Shown here: in pieces, positions 53,460-62,342 of the stretch
How positions within the stretch are numbered: the stretch's first letter is position 1
Layout: each line of letters opens with the position of its first letter
NCBI RefSeq assembly: GCF_000266885.1
Contig: NC_018020.1
Span: 1,240,001 to 1,304,000 of the forward strand
Source: Turneriella parva DSM 21527
GTDB lineage: Bacteria; Spirochaetota; Leptospiria; Turneriellales; Turneriellaceae
Length of the DNA stretch: 64,000 nt
Reading direction: 5' to 3'
Made by a program: the position numbers and the translations under genes
Notes under the pieces: generated by a model
Databases searched by the model: none
Told to the model about the DNA's origin: nothing
What the model saw: only the letters and a program-made list of their open reading frames with translations

Positions 53460-53792
53460 ATGTCACAAGAAGAGCGCCGGGTTAATGTCGAACTCATGGG
53501 TAAAACCTTCACCATTAAAGGTGATGCCGACCCTGAGTATATGGCGAACGTCGCAAGCTATGTTAACGCCAAAATTCTCGAGATGAAGAAGCTCACGTCT
53601 AACGACCAAACGAAGATGTTGCTGCTCACCGCTCTGAATATTGCCGACGAACTTTTTCAGGCCCGGCGCGGCATACAGGTGGCGCCGGCTGAAGCGCAGC
53701 AGATCGAAAAGCGCACGCAGGCCCTGCTGCGCATGCTCGAAACCGGGCTCGTCGGTCAGTTCACGCCGACTCGCGACGAATCAGATCTCTAA
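53460..53792 (+). CDS. zapA: Cell-division protein ZapA
   Basis: 110 residues. VELMGKTFTIKGDADPEYMANVASYVNAKILEMKK and LLLTALNIADELFQARRG are the ZapA pattern. ZapA bundles FtsZ filaments and stimulates division-ring assembly. It is four bases downstream of the DUF1318-like gene, an operon with it. Confidence 0.93.
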   Translation: MSQEERRVNVELMGKTFTIKGDADPEYMANVASYVNAKILEMKKLTSNDQTKMLLLTALNIADELFQARRGIQVAPAEAQQIEKRTQALLRMLETGLVGQFTPTRDESDL

Positions 53793-53797
53793 AATCA

Positions 53798-54379
53798 TTA
53801 CTGCTGGCGGCCTTCGATAACCTGAAGCAGCACCACTGCAGCAAGGCCCAGGCGGCGATCAAGTTTCTTGCCAGAATCAGCAGAAAAGTCGACGCGCATC
53901 TGCGGCACAAACGGGTTCCATGTTTGTTTAACTTCACCTACAGCGGTTTCACCCAGAGTAAAATTAAACTTTTGAGGAATTATATTCGCGAGATAACGGC
54001 GCACGAGCGCGAGAATCCAGCTGTCTTCTTGAATTTTGCCGATGACCTGATCTTGCGTGTCGAGAATTTCCCAGGCGTCCATAACAAATGACGACATCAT
54101 GCCTTTTCTGCGCAGAGCACCAATCTTTGCTCCCGTCGCGGCATCGGTGACATCGTACGCAGCGCTGAAATCAAGAATGCTACGCGCATTGACTTTGAGC
54201 ACGGGGCGTGTCTGTGCTTCATCAGCGAAAATGGTGATGTCTTCTTTAAGCTTGAATGCCTTCTGCTTCACGTAAAGCAGCAGGTTCTCGTTCGATTCAT
54301 CGAAAATTCTTATAGTGTTGCCGAAGAGCTTGAAGAACTTTATTTTGGCAAAATACGTGTCTCTCTCAAAAGGATTCAT
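53798..54379 (-). CDS. LURP-one/scramblase-like protein
   Basis: 193 residues. The ATG at 54379 follows GGAGG. The pattern YFAKIKFFKLFGNTIRIFDESNENLLLYVKQKAFKLKEDITIFADEAQTRPVLKVNARSILDFSAAYDV, with DSWILALVRR and GEVKQTWNPFVPQMRVDFS, fits the LURP-one/Tubby-like membrane-binding fold (DUF567 group). A hydrophobic segment ends the protein (LGLAAVVLLQVI). Convergent with zapA; just downstream of mlaC. Function unknown. Confidence 0.8.
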   Translation of the reverse strand: MNPFERDTYFAKIKFFKLFGNTIRIFDESNENLLLYVKQKAFKLKEDITIFADEAQTRPVLKVNARSILDFSAAYDVTDAATGAKIGALRRKGMMSSFVMDAWEILDTQDQVIGKIQEDSWILALVRRYLANIIPQKFNFTLGETAVGEVKQTWNPFVPQMRVDFSADSGKKLDRRLGLAAVVLLQVIEGRQQ

Positions 54380-54416
54380 AAGACCTCCGGGTTGCAATGA
54401 TGCGTGCCGATTTCGA

Positions 54417-55001
54417 TTATTTCTTATACTTACCGAGCAATCTGTTCAGTTCAAGCATCAGGCCATCAAACCCTTTTTCTTTGAGTACTTTGGCGAATTG
54501 CGAGCGATAGGTGCTTGAGAGCCGAACACCCTCTACCTCGAAATCAAAGACCAGCCATTTGCCGTTTTTTGAGTTCATGGAGTAGTTGACCTTCGCCATC
54601 TTGCCCTGGTACTCGAGCAGGGTAAAGACCGTTGCGCGCTGTCCCTTGATCTCTTCGCCCTCGAACTCAATTTTATTGCGGTTGTACTTGTCGATCTTAT
54701 CGAGATAGAATTCAAGAACAAAGCGTGCAAATTTTTCATTGAAAGATTTCTTCTGGTCGTCGGTTAGTTTCTTGTAGTCACTCTTCAAGGTATTCGAACC
54801 CAGCTTTTCGAAATCAAAGTTGGCTTCATAAATTTCAGAAATCGCCGCACGCTTGTTTTTTTTATCTTTCTTGCTGTCGAGAATCTGCAGCACCTCGCTG
54901 ACTGCCTTTTTGAGGTCTTGCTGCGGGGTACCAGCGCTCAGAATCGTCGTTGCGTATAGAAACGTGAATGTGAGAAATCCACCTTTTGAAAATATGTTCA
55001 T
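54417..55001 (-). CDS. mlaC: MlaC-like phospholipid carrier protein
   Basis: 194 residues. Signal peptide (GGFLTFTFLYATTILSA). The Ttg2D/MlaC domain is recognisable: AISEIYEANFDFEKLGSNTLKSDYKKLTDDQKKSFNEKFARFVLEFYLDKI, GQRATVFTLLEYQGKMAKVNYSM and YRSQFAKVLKEKG. MlaC shuttles phospholipids across the periplasm to keep the outer membrane asymmetric. It follows the mlaA stop without a gap. Confidence 0.94.
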   Translation of the reverse strand: MNIFSKGGFLTFTFLYATTILSAGTPQQDLKKAVSEVLQILDSKKDKKNKRAAISEIYEANFDFEKLGSNTLKSDYKKLTDDQKKSFNEKFARFVLEFYLDKIDKYNRNKIEFEGEEIKGQRATVFTLLEYQGKMAKVNYSMNSKNGKWLVFDFEVEGVRLSSTYRSQFAKVLKEKGFDGLMLELNRLLGKYKK

Positions 55002-55838
55002 CTAGTCTGCTACGTTCTTTCGCGTATTCTGTAAATAAATATCGCGCAGAAAAGCGTACGGGTCAATTGAGTCTTTCATCAGGTTGTCATAGGCATCGGG
55101 GTCGAGCGAGGTTTGGTTCACTGCGCGCACCGAATAGGTGGTGGCAATGATCGCACCCTGAACCCAGATATTTTCAGGTTGAATATAGACCGGCACGATG
55201 ACAGCCTGCGGCTGCAACATCAGATCACCGGCGAAACCAAAGGTGCCTCGAACGGTACGCGGTCCGATAAACGGCCAGACAATGTATGCACCTTCGGAAA
55301 TACCCCATTTACCCAACGTTTGGTCGCTGTCTTCGACAGTCTGGTCCAGTGCGAAAATTTCACGCGACGCATTGTAGACACCGAGCCCGCCCATCGTGCC
55401 ATTAATCGCAAAACTCAGCGTCTCTTTACCAGCACGCGCGAGCTTTGCCTGCAGCAGATTGTTGATCAGTCTGCCCGGCGTGTAGGCCCAGGTGATAAAG
55501 TTGTCGAGTCCGACGCGCAGAAAGCGCGGGGTGATGAAGTTCCAACCGCTCGCGAGCGGGTAGATGCCATAGTGAAAGAAGAAATCGTTGAAGGCGTGTA
55601 TCTTGCGGTTGTAACCCTCGTACGGGTCGTGCACCACGAGCTCAGGCTCGCTGTCAGCATCGTCATCAGATTGCTCGCCCAAGGCGGCAACATTTGCAAC
55701 AGAGGGGGATTTCTCAAGCGGCGAAGCCTTTTGCTGTGACGACGAGCATTGCACACACCAGACCGAGAACAACAGCAGCACGATGAAATGCAGACGCACA
55801 GACAGCGATTCAGACGAATGCGGCCGACCGTAAATCAA
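55002..55838 (-). CDS. mlaA: MlaA (VacJ)-family outer-membrane lipoprotein
   Basis: 278 residues. A signal ending VWCVQC is the lipobox. DPYEGYNRKIHAFNDFFFHYGIYPLASGW, GLDNFITWAYTPGRLINNLLQ, SREIFALDQTVEDSDQTLGKWGI and GPRTVRGTFG are MlaA signatures. MlaA removes phospholipids from the outer leaflet of the outer membrane. The start as read is TTG 55838; GTG 55799 gives a better signal peptide (RLHFIVLLLFSVWC). Directly upstream of mlaC; MlaD/E/F are not nearby. Confidence 0.96.
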   Translation of the reverse strand: MIYGRPHSSESLSVRLHFIVLLLFSVWCVQCSSSQQKASPLEKSPSVANVAALGEQSDDDADSEPELVVHDPYEGYNRKIHAFNDFFFHYGIYPLASGWNFITPRFLRVGLDNFITWAYTPGRLINNLLQAKLARAGKETLSFAINGTMGGLGVYNASREIFALDQTVEDSDQTLGKWGISEGAYIVWPFIGPRTVRGTFGFAGDLMLQPQAVIVPVYIQPENIWVQGAIIATTYSVRAVNQTSLDPDAYDNLMKDSIDPYAFLRDIYLQNTRKNVAD

Positions 55839-55924
55839 AAGCCGACTGGGGCTGTGCAGCCCGAACTCTAGCTACCCTGTAAGCCACCACCTCTCAAATA
55901 GTTTTCAGCCTGTCTCGACGGCTC

Positions 55925-58033
55925 GTGCTGGTGCCAGTGCAGAACGCCTTTACCAACCCCCTCGTCGCGCTTCACGAAGTGACGTTGTCGCTCTTGACGC
56001 AAGACTCGAGTGAACAGCTCTTGAACGCCCTGCTCGACCGGGCCGTCGAATTCACAGGAGCCGACTCGGGCACGATTTCGATTCTTGACGAGTCGCGCAA
56101 ATTTCTCGAAATTAAAGCCTTTCGGGGCTTTGAGCAAGATTTGCCGAAAACCGTAAAGCTTAAGATCGGCGAAGGTGTTACCGGCCGCTGCATCGTCACC
56201 GGAAAACTGCGCAACGTGGGTGATACAGCCCAGGACAAGTATTACATCGCCGTCAGACAAGATATTCGTTCAGAACTGGCCGTACCACTCAAGGTCGGCA
56301 ACAAGAACTTTGGCGTAATTTCGGTCGATTCGAAGCGACTCGATGCCTTCAACGCCGAACATGAAGAATATCTACAGATGCTCGCTGACTATGCGGCACA
56401 GATTTTCACGACGACAACCTCGGTTGAGTCACTGAGCCATCGCACACACCTGCTTGAGGTTCTGTTGCAGATTAGCGGTGCACTCGGCAAGTATGCCGAC
56501 ATAAAACTTTTTTTTGAAGAGGTTATTCAGGTACTTGCAGAGAAGCTCGGCGTGAGACGCGCCGCGATCTATCTCTACGACGGCGTTACCAATGAACTCG
56601 CCGTTTCAGCCTCTCTCAACTATTCGCCTGAAGAAATTCAGCGCGGCCGCTACACACCCGGTGAGGGGGTAACGGGTAAAGCGTTCAAGCAGCGCAAAGC
56701 CATCGCGATCGCAGATATTTCGCAAGATAACCAGTTTCTGAATAAGACAGGCCACCAGCGCGAAGAGGTCATGAGCTTTTTCGCTGCGCCATTCTTCGAG
56801 GGCGGTGAACCCCGTGGTTCGACGGCGCTCACCACAAGTGGCGTCTTCGACATGGAAATCAAGTTTCAATCGCAATCACGGTTTGAAGATCATTCGTTTC
56901 TGGCTCAGATTCTTTCGTCACTCTTTGGCCAGGCGCTGCAGATTGAGAAGCTTGTGCAGCAGAGCTCGCGCGAGACAAAAGAAGAAAACATCATTCTGCG
57001 CCGCCAGCTCAAAAGCACTTTTGAATTTGAAAGCATCATTGGTGCACACCCGCGCATGGCCGAACTTTTTGCGCGCATGAAAATGGCGGCCGACTCGGCA
57101 AGCGCCGTGCTCGTGACGGGTGAATCAGGCACAGGTAAAGAGCTCATCGCGAGCGCGCTGCACCAGAACAGCATTCGCTCGGCAAACGCGCTCGTGAAAA
57201 TCAACTGTGCAGCGATACCTGCAGACCTGCTCGAAAGCGAACTTTTTGGTTATGCACGCGGCGCTTTTACCGGTGCCGTCGACGACTATAAGGGCAAAGT
57301 TCTTTCGGCACATAAAGGCACCCTGTTTCTCGATGAGATTGGCGAGCTCGATCTGAAATTGCAGGCGAAACTCTTGCGTGTACTGCAAGAAAAAGAGTTT
57401 TCACCGCTCGGCAGCAACAAGGTGATCAAGGTTGACGTGCGTATTATCGCCGCGACGAATGCAAACCTCGAGCAGGCAGTGAAAGATAAGACCTTTCGTG
57501 AAGACCTGTTTTACCGGCTCAACGTCGTGCGGCTGTCGATTCCCCCGCTGCGCGAGCGCCTGACCGACCTGCCGCTGCTGATTCAGCACCTGCTCGAGAA
57601 AATCTGCGAGCGCAACAACAAACCCGCGATGGGGCTCAACGAGGCCGCACTGCAAAAGCTGCAGACATATGCTTTTCCCGGCAACATACGCGAGCTCGAA
57701 AACATTCTTGAACGGGCCGTGGTACTCAACAGCAAGAAAGAAATCGATGCAGGCGATATTCAGCTGGGCGATGGCCTGGTAACGGCAACACCTGCAACGC
57801 CGGCGGCCGGGCCGGCAGGGTCGTTCGACCTGCGCTCATACCTCAAAGAGGCGGCGGCTGACGCGGCGCCAGGGCAAATTTTTGATACCGTGGTCAATGC
57901 CGTAGAGAAAGAATTAATCCGCATTTTGCTAAACCAGAATCAGTTCAATAAGAAGAAGACTTCTGAAGCCCTCGGTGTCAACCGCGTGACGCTCGACAAG
58001 AAGATACAGCAATACGGCCTTTTTGAAATTTAG
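55925..58033 (+). CDS. GAF-containing sigma54-dependent transcriptional activator
   Basis: 702 residues. Two GAF domains (about 15-160 and 180-340) precede the AAA+ sigma54-activation domain: Walker A GESGTGKE, GAFTGAVDDYKG (the sigma54-contact loop), Walker B GTLFLDEIGEL, ENILERAVV, and a Fis-type HTH at the end (KKKTSEALGVNRVTLDKKIQQYGL). The architecture is NifA/NorR-like, with ligand sensing by GAF. The start is one of several GTG codons (55925, 55931, 55937). Targets unknown. Confidence 0.95.
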   Translation: MLVPVQNAFTNPLVALHEVTLSLLTQDSSEQLLNALLDRAVEFTGADSGTISILDESRKFLEIKAFRGFEQDLPKTVKLKIGEGVTGRCIVTGKLRNVGDTAQDKYYIAVRQDIRSELAVPLKVGNKNFGVISVDSKRLDAFNAEHEEYLQMLADYAAQIFTTTTSVESLSHRTHLLEVLLQISGALGKYADIKLFFEEVIQVLAEKLGVRRAAIYLYDGVTNELAVSASLNYSPEEIQRGRYTPGEGVTGKAFKQRKAIAIADISQDNQFLNKTGHQREEVMSFFAAPFFEGGEPRGSTALTTSGVFDMEIKFQSQSRFEDHSFLAQILSSLFGQALQIEKLVQQSSRETKEENIILRRQLKSTFEFESIIGAHPRMAELFARMKMAADSASAVLVTGESGTGKELIASALHQNSIRSANALVKINCAAIPADLLESELFGYARGAFTGAVDDYKGKVLSAHKGTLFLDEIGELDLKLQAKLLRVLQEKEFSPLGSNKVIKVDVRIIAATNANLEQAVKDKTFREDLFYRLNVVRLSIPPLRERLTDLPLLIQHLLEKICERNNKPAMGLNEAALQKLQTYAFPGNIRELENILERAVVLNSKKEIDAGDIQLGDGLVTATPATPAAGPAGSFDLRSYLKEAAADAAPGQIFDTVVNAVEKELIRILLNQNQFNKKKTSEALGVNRVTLDKKIQQYGLFEI

Positions 58034-58140
58034 ATTTCGAAATCCCCATGAGGATTTACCCCGCAGGGCAGCCATACCCCGTGCGGCGCGATTTTCGCTC
58101 GACCCCGAGACAGAAATTGGCCGATACTTGAAGAGGTAAC

Positions 58141-59115
58141 ATGGCCACCAAGATTGTCGTATTTGAGCCCGATGGCATTTACCGTACCATCATCGAAAAT
58201 ATTCTGCTGAAGAATAACTACCAGCCGTATTTTGTCGAAAACTCTGCCGAATGTAAGGTGGTCGTCGATGAAGTGCGGCCCGAAATTATCATCGTCGACA
58301 CCAAGGCCGCCAAACCGCACGACTTTCGCCTGCTCGCAGACCTCAAGGTGCTCAGCAAAGCCCCGATTGTTCTGACGACCGACGAGAACGTCGACGACTA
58401 CATGACTGCACTCAACAGTAAGAACATTACGATCGTGCTACCCAAGCCGATTAAGAGCGCCGAGCTCTCTCGCGTGCTCGATAACCTGCTCAGCGTCGAT
58501 GCCCGGGTTTGGTTCGGAATCCACAACTACATTCCAGAACTCAGAAAACTGAGAAAGATAGAACTCAAGAGATCAACGCAGGTGCGTACGTGTATCAAGA
58601 CGATTCTCACCGAGATGCGCGCCTGGGGCTTTAACTTCAGCCAGGAAACCGAAATGGACCTCGTCTGGCAGGAGATTCTGATCAACGCCGTTTACCATGC
58701 GCACGGCTATACGCAGCAGAAGAAAGACCGCGTCGCCATCGAGCTGCCCGACCCCTACCGGGTAGAAGTTGCCTACGGGGCGAGCGAAAGCGCTTTCGGT
58801 ATTGCGGTGAGAGACAACATGGGCACGCTGACACCGCGCATCATTATTGAGGCGCTCAACCAGACGATTGAGCAGCAGCGCATGATCATGAGGGCCGCCG
58901 AAACCGGCGACGATATCTCGCAGGTGCTGCTCGACCGCGGCCGTGGGCTCGACCTCATTCGCCAGCTTTCGGGCGAGTATTATTTCATAATTGACCCCGG
59001 TGTTTCAACCGAAGTTATAATCATCTATGATCGATATTACGAAAAAGACGACGCTGTCGGCTCTCTCAAGATATTTGATCTTTCTTATCATCTCAGCACC
59101 AGCGCTTCAGCTTAA
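58141..59115 (+). CDS. Receiver domain fused to an HATPase (anti-sigma-kinase-like) domain
   Basis: 324 residues. The first 125 residues form a receiver fold (KIVVFEPDGIYRTIIENIL, IIIVDTKAAKPHDF with the phospho-acceptor Asp, VLPKPIKSAE with the Lys). From residue 170 a GHKL ATPase of the RsbW type follows: WQEILINAVYHAHGY (N-box), FGIAVRDNMGTL (G1), DRGRGLDLIRQLSGEYYF (G2). The pair suggests phosphorylation-controlled partner switching with the SpoIIE phosphatases. ATG at 58141 follows AGAGGT. The last 89 bases overlap the next gene. Confidence 0.88.
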   Translation: MATKIVVFEPDGIYRTIIENILLKNNYQPYFVENSAECKVVVDEVRPEIIIVDTKAAKPHDFRLLADLKVLSKAPIVLTTDENVDDYMTALNSKNITIVLPKPIKSAELSRVLDNLLSVDARVWFGIHNYIPELRKLRKIELKRSTQVRTCIKTILTEMRAWGFNFSQETEMDLVWQEILINAVYHAHGYTQQKKDRVAIELPDPYRVEVAYGASESAFGIAVRDNMGTLTPRIIIEALNQTIEQQRMIMRAAETGDDISQVLLDRGRGLDLIRQLSGEYYFIIDPGVSTEVIIIYDRYYEKDDAVGSLKIFDLSYHLSTSASA

Positions 59116-59422
59116 CGGCGCCGACAAGGCTGGCACGAGCGGCACGGCAAAAGAACCGATACCCGTCACCTTCTCGGGTCTGCGCGACGAACGCACGGCG
59201 ACAAGCTGCCTCAACGCGATAAACCGCAACAGACAACGCCAGCTGGTGATTCCCGAAAAAGGCGACGGCGACTACCAGATTGTGATCGAAAAGAAGCGTC
59301 CGGGTTATCAGGTGCGCGTCGAGCGTATGGGCACTGCCCTCAAAACCGGACGGGCCCTTTTCGATTATGAAGTCTGTATTGCGGCAGCCGCCATTGCGCG
59401 CGAAGCAATTGCCGACGAATAA
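59027..59422 (+). CDS. Small secreted protein overlapping the receiver-HATPase gene
   Basis: 131 residues with an N-terminal signal peptide (TTLSALSRYLIFLIISAPALQL). The mature region has an IVIEKKRPGYQVRVERMG and a CIAAAAIAREAI stretch; no family is known. The signal peptide is encoded in a different frame inside the 3' end of the upstream gene, which is unusual but plausible, because the receiver-HATPase domain ends before it. Function unknown. Confidence 0.7.
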   Translation: MIDITKKTTLSALSRYLIFLIISAPALQLNGADKAGTSGTAKEPIPVTFSGLRDERTATSCLNAINRNRQRQLVIPEKGDGDYQIVIEKKRPGYQVRVERMGTALKTGRALFDYEVCIAAAAIAREAIADE

Positions 59423-59509
59423 AGTCGTAGAATCGTCGTTCTTACCGTCAGATTTGCCATAGGGTTAAAGAATGCCCTTTTGCCATTATTTACAGGTTTT
59501 TGAAGCAAT

Positions 59510-60571
59510 ATGAAATACTCGTTATTTTTTCTCGCGCTTGCGGCGTCGGCCCCACTTTTCGCGCAGGCGACACCCGCGCTGCCTGCCACTGTCGCCACGA
59601 TCGAGCCACCTAGAGGATGTACCGCCGAACTGCAGGGAAATCGCCCAAAGGTCTATATTGCCAACTTTTACGTAACTTACGGCAAAAAAGATATGGGCAA
59701 AGCCATCGGTGACTTCATCGCCGAAAAATTTGAAGCCGACGGCCGTCTCGAAGTCATCTCGCGCAGCATGATCAACGAAGAGATGAAAACGCTGCTGAAC
59801 AACAAGAAGCTGAAGCCCGAAAAGTACCTGGCACAGACGCTCGCCTATGCGGCTGGCAAAAATGCGGATTGCGTAATCTTTGGGCGCATCTCGAAGAACA
59901 AAACCAAAGTCTCATTTCTCGTGCGCATGGCTGCAGTTGAATCGGGCGAAAATCTGCGCAAGGTCGATACCGAGGTTGAAGTCTCCGAAGCGCTGAAATT
60001 TCTGGAAACCGTCGGCGACTCATTCGTCACCTATTTCAAGACGGCGCCACCGAAAGTCATAGCCCAGCCCGTTGAAAAAGAAGAACCCCGCGCGAAGCCA
60101 AAAGGGTTTTATGCAGCAACATCGGGCATCGGGCTCATGCCCTATGGTTTCGTCAAAAACGGCTTCACCTATGCAGCTGGCGGCAGCGCCGAATTTGGGC
60201 ACAAGGGTAAGTTACACAAAGATATTTTCTTCGGCGTCAACCTCGAGTACCTGCACTATATTCCCAAAGACGAAACTTTTGTCAGCCTTTATGGCGCGGC
60301 AAGTTATGGCCTTGCGGGTTATGAATACCTCACATACGATTGGCTGCACTTTCAGCTCGTGCTCTACGGCGGCTACCAGTTTGGCCGCCTCGTCGGCGCG
60401 GTCGAAACCGTAAACTATGGCTATGGCATGTTCATGGCAGGCACGCGCGCCGTGATCGACTTCAACAATAAATTTTCGCTGACACTCGAGCCACGCTACG
60501 TGCTCGCGATCGCCGGCACAACCATGATTCACTCAGCAGCCGCAAGTGTCGGCTCACTCTGGAGGTTCTAA
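59510..60571 (+). CDS. Outer-membrane protein with CsgG/TolB-N-like domain and barrel
   Basis: 353 residues. Signal peptide MKYSLFFLALAASAPLFAQ, then a CsgG/FlgT-type domain (PKVYIANFYVTYGKKDMGKAIGDFIAEKF, VISRSMINEEMKTLL, ADCVIFGRISKNKTKVSFLVRM), a Lys/Glu/Pro linker and a C-terminal barrel of about 150 residues (LTLEPRYVLAIAGTTM ... AASVGSLWRF). The organisation equals the gene at 37997. Its stop overlaps the next gene by one base (TAATG). Confidence 0.82.
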   Translation: MKYSLFFLALAASAPLFAQATPALPATVATIEPPRGCTAELQGNRPKVYIANFYVTYGKKDMGKAIGDFIAEKFEADGRLEVISRSMINEEMKTLLNNKKLKPEKYLAQTLAYAAGKNADCVIFGRISKNKTKVSFLVRMAAVESGENLRKVDTEVEVSEALKFLETVGDSFVTYFKTAPPKVIAQPVEKEEPRAKPKGFYAATSGIGLMPYGFVKNGFTYAAGGSAEFGHKGKLHKDIFFGVNLEYLHYIPKDETFVSLYGAASYGLAGYEYLTYDWLHFQLVLYGGYQFGRLVGAVETVNYGYGMFMAGTRAVIDFNNKFSLTLEPRYVLAIAGTTMIHSAAASVGSLWRF

Positions 60572-61638
60572 TGCGCAATGTGAGGATATATACGGTACTG
60601 CTGGGTTTAACTCTGCTCATGGCTGCCTGCACCTCATACGAAGAGGCGTTCAACCGCAACCTCGACAGCACTGGCCTTTACGTGACTAACTCCTCATCGA
60701 ACAGCGTGTCGCAATTTGCCGCCGACCCCAAATCAGGCATCTTAAACGATCTCGGCACTGTGCCGGCGGGAACCACGCCAGTCTACGTCGCCGTCAACTC
60801 CGCAGGCACATTTGCGTATGTCGTGAACAGCGGCAGCAACGATGTGTATGTTTATTCGATCAATAAGAAGACGCGCAAGCTCGCGTTCACCAGTTCGGTA
60901 GCGACAGGCACACTGCCGCGGATGATTGGGCTACATTCGGGTGGTAAATTTGCGTATGTGGTGAATGAGACAACGGATAATATTTCTAGATACTCAATTG
61001 ATTCAAGTACTGGTGCGCTCACTTCTATAGGGACAGTAGCCGCCACAGGGGCGACGACACCAAGAGCAATTGTAGTTCACAAGAATTTGATATTCTTGGC
61101 CGACGCAGGTGGTACGCAAGTGCGCCTCTACAATATCGATAGTACGACTGGAGCCGTAACCGATCACTCTGCTCTCGGTGGGGATTTGGCGTCAACGTCA
61201 TGCGCCGGATTATTTCATATCAGTTCAGGGAATGCGCCATATGTTTACTTGCCGTGTGCTGATGGCAATATTGAATATTTTCCCGTTTCCGGTTGGCCGA
61301 CATTTCCATCGACAACAATCTCATCAAAGGCAACCATAGCGGCGGGTAACACAACGTCGGCAATTGCGCTGACCGCAGATCAGAGCGCTGCGTTTGCCTC
61401 CAACAGCGGCGCGGCATCTTTGAGTGCCTACACATTGTCTAACGGTGTGCCAACAGCAGCAGGCACGATATCCACCTGCACGACGCCCGGGCAGATGCTG
61501 ATCAACAGCTCGGGGTTCGGCTATCTCGTCTGCAATGGTGACAACACGGTGCGCGCGTATTCGGTATCGGGTGCGAATCTTTCACTCATCAAGAGCTATC
61601 CCGTGGGTACCGCACCGACCAGCATCGCGGCTTATTAG
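60571..61638 (+). CDS. YncE/lactonase-type beta-propeller lipoprotein
   Basis: 355 residues. Signal with lipobox LLMAAC. Repeated blades such as TFAYVVNSGSNDVYVYSINKKTRK, KFAYVVNETTDNISRYSIDSSTGALTSIG and FGYLVCNGDNTVRAYSVSG form a YncE/lactonase-like seven-bladed propeller. It is translationally coupled to the preceding outer-membrane protein gene. Substrate or partner unknown. Confidence 0.9.
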   Translation: MRNVRIYTVLLGLTLLMAACTSYEEAFNRNLDSTGLYVTNSSSNSVSQFAADPKSGILNDLGTVPAGTTPVYVAVNSAGTFAYVVNSGSNDVYVYSINKKTRKLAFTSSVATGTLPRMIGLHSGGKFAYVVNETTDNISRYSIDSSTGALTSIGTVAATGATTPRAIVVHKNLIFLADAGGTQVRLYNIDSTTGAVTDHSALGGDLASTSCAGLFHISSGNAPYVYLPCADGNIEYFPVSGWPTFPSTTISSKATIAAGNTTSAIALTADQSAAFASNSGAASLSAYTLSNGVPTAAGTISTCTTPGQMLINSSGFGYLVCNGDNTVRAYSVSGANLSLIKSYPVGTAPTSIAAY

Positions 61639-62213
61639 GCCGCGAGCGGAAACATGAAATGCACCAGGCCCGCTCGCGGCCACCACTCTTGCGGCTTGAA
61701 GTTGCTGAAGGTGTATGTGCGTAAGGTGGGTATTCCGAGTGTGTTCATTGCGCTGCATCGTATTTGTGCCCAGCGTTTGATACCGCGCCAGAAAAGGGCG
61801 TAGTCACTTACTGACCTTAGGCTATGTTTTTCCATAGCTATGCGCGGCAGATAGAGCCATAGCGCCAGACGAATAAATGCCGAAACGGTGATGCCTAACC
61901 TCATCGCAGCCATTCGAATCAAAACCTCATCTTCTCCGTACAGGCACACCACGTGCCGATGTTTAGTCGGCGTCTGACGCATATCATCCCGAATCTGATT
62001 CAAGACATTTGTATATAAGGCTAGGCAGCGCAAATTCTGCTGCTCTGCCAGACGAAAGACGCAATACCGTGTTATCGTCGAATAGGAGCATCGCCGCAAT
62101 TTCGCGAGGCTTGCCAGACTTTGCCACAACTTCTGAGAAAGGTGCACCTCCCAAAGATTTGAAATCTTGGCCGGTTTATTTGTCAAGAAAGCAGGTTGTT
62201 TCGAACATTTCAT
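61635..62213 (-). CDS. Hypothetical protein, basic, possibly DNA-binding
   Basis: 192 residues, Arg/Cys-rich and basic. The centre (DEVLIRMAAMRLGITVSAFIRLALWLYLPRI) resembles a small ribbon-helix-helix-like or membrane-associated domain; N-terminal residues TITRYCVFRLAEQQ. Its composition and codon use differ from neighbouring genes, which suggests recent acquisition. Convergent with the propeller gene. No family recognised. Confidence 0.6.
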   Translation of the reverse strand: MKCSKQPAFLTNKPAKISNLWEVHLSQKLWQSLASLAKLRRCSYSTITRYCVFRLAEQQNLRCLALYTNVLNQIRDDMRQTPTKHRHVVCLYGEDEVLIRMAAMRLGITVSAFIRLALWLYLPRIAMEKHSLRSVSDYALFWRGIKRWAQIRCSAMNTLGIPTLRTYTFSNFKPQEWWPRAGLVHFMFPLAA

Positions 62214-62262
62214 AGATCCTCTAATAGATAAATACCAGAAAACCCCGAGATTTTCTCATCCG

Positions 62263-62311
62263 AATGCAATTTTTTCCTAGCTATGGAAATCCGCAGCCAT
62301 AAAATTGCATT
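62263..62311 (+). promoter_or_regulatory. Structured inverted repeat in the purM leader
   Basis: AATGCAATTTT (62263-62273) pairs with AAAATTGCATT (62301-62311); inside lies TTCC-TAGCTAT-GGAA. This resembles no purine riboswitch core that I know. The inner CTAGCTATGGAAAT is complementary to a motif that recurs at 14931 and 37891. Confidence 0.4.
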
Positions 62312-62342
62312 TTCGCCCTGTCTCGATTGCTCATGCGAATCC

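Noticed and set aside
62214-62342. A purine riboswitch upstream of purM
   Set aside because: The leader has a hairpin, but the conserved purine-riboswitch core bases and the three-way junction are not visible.
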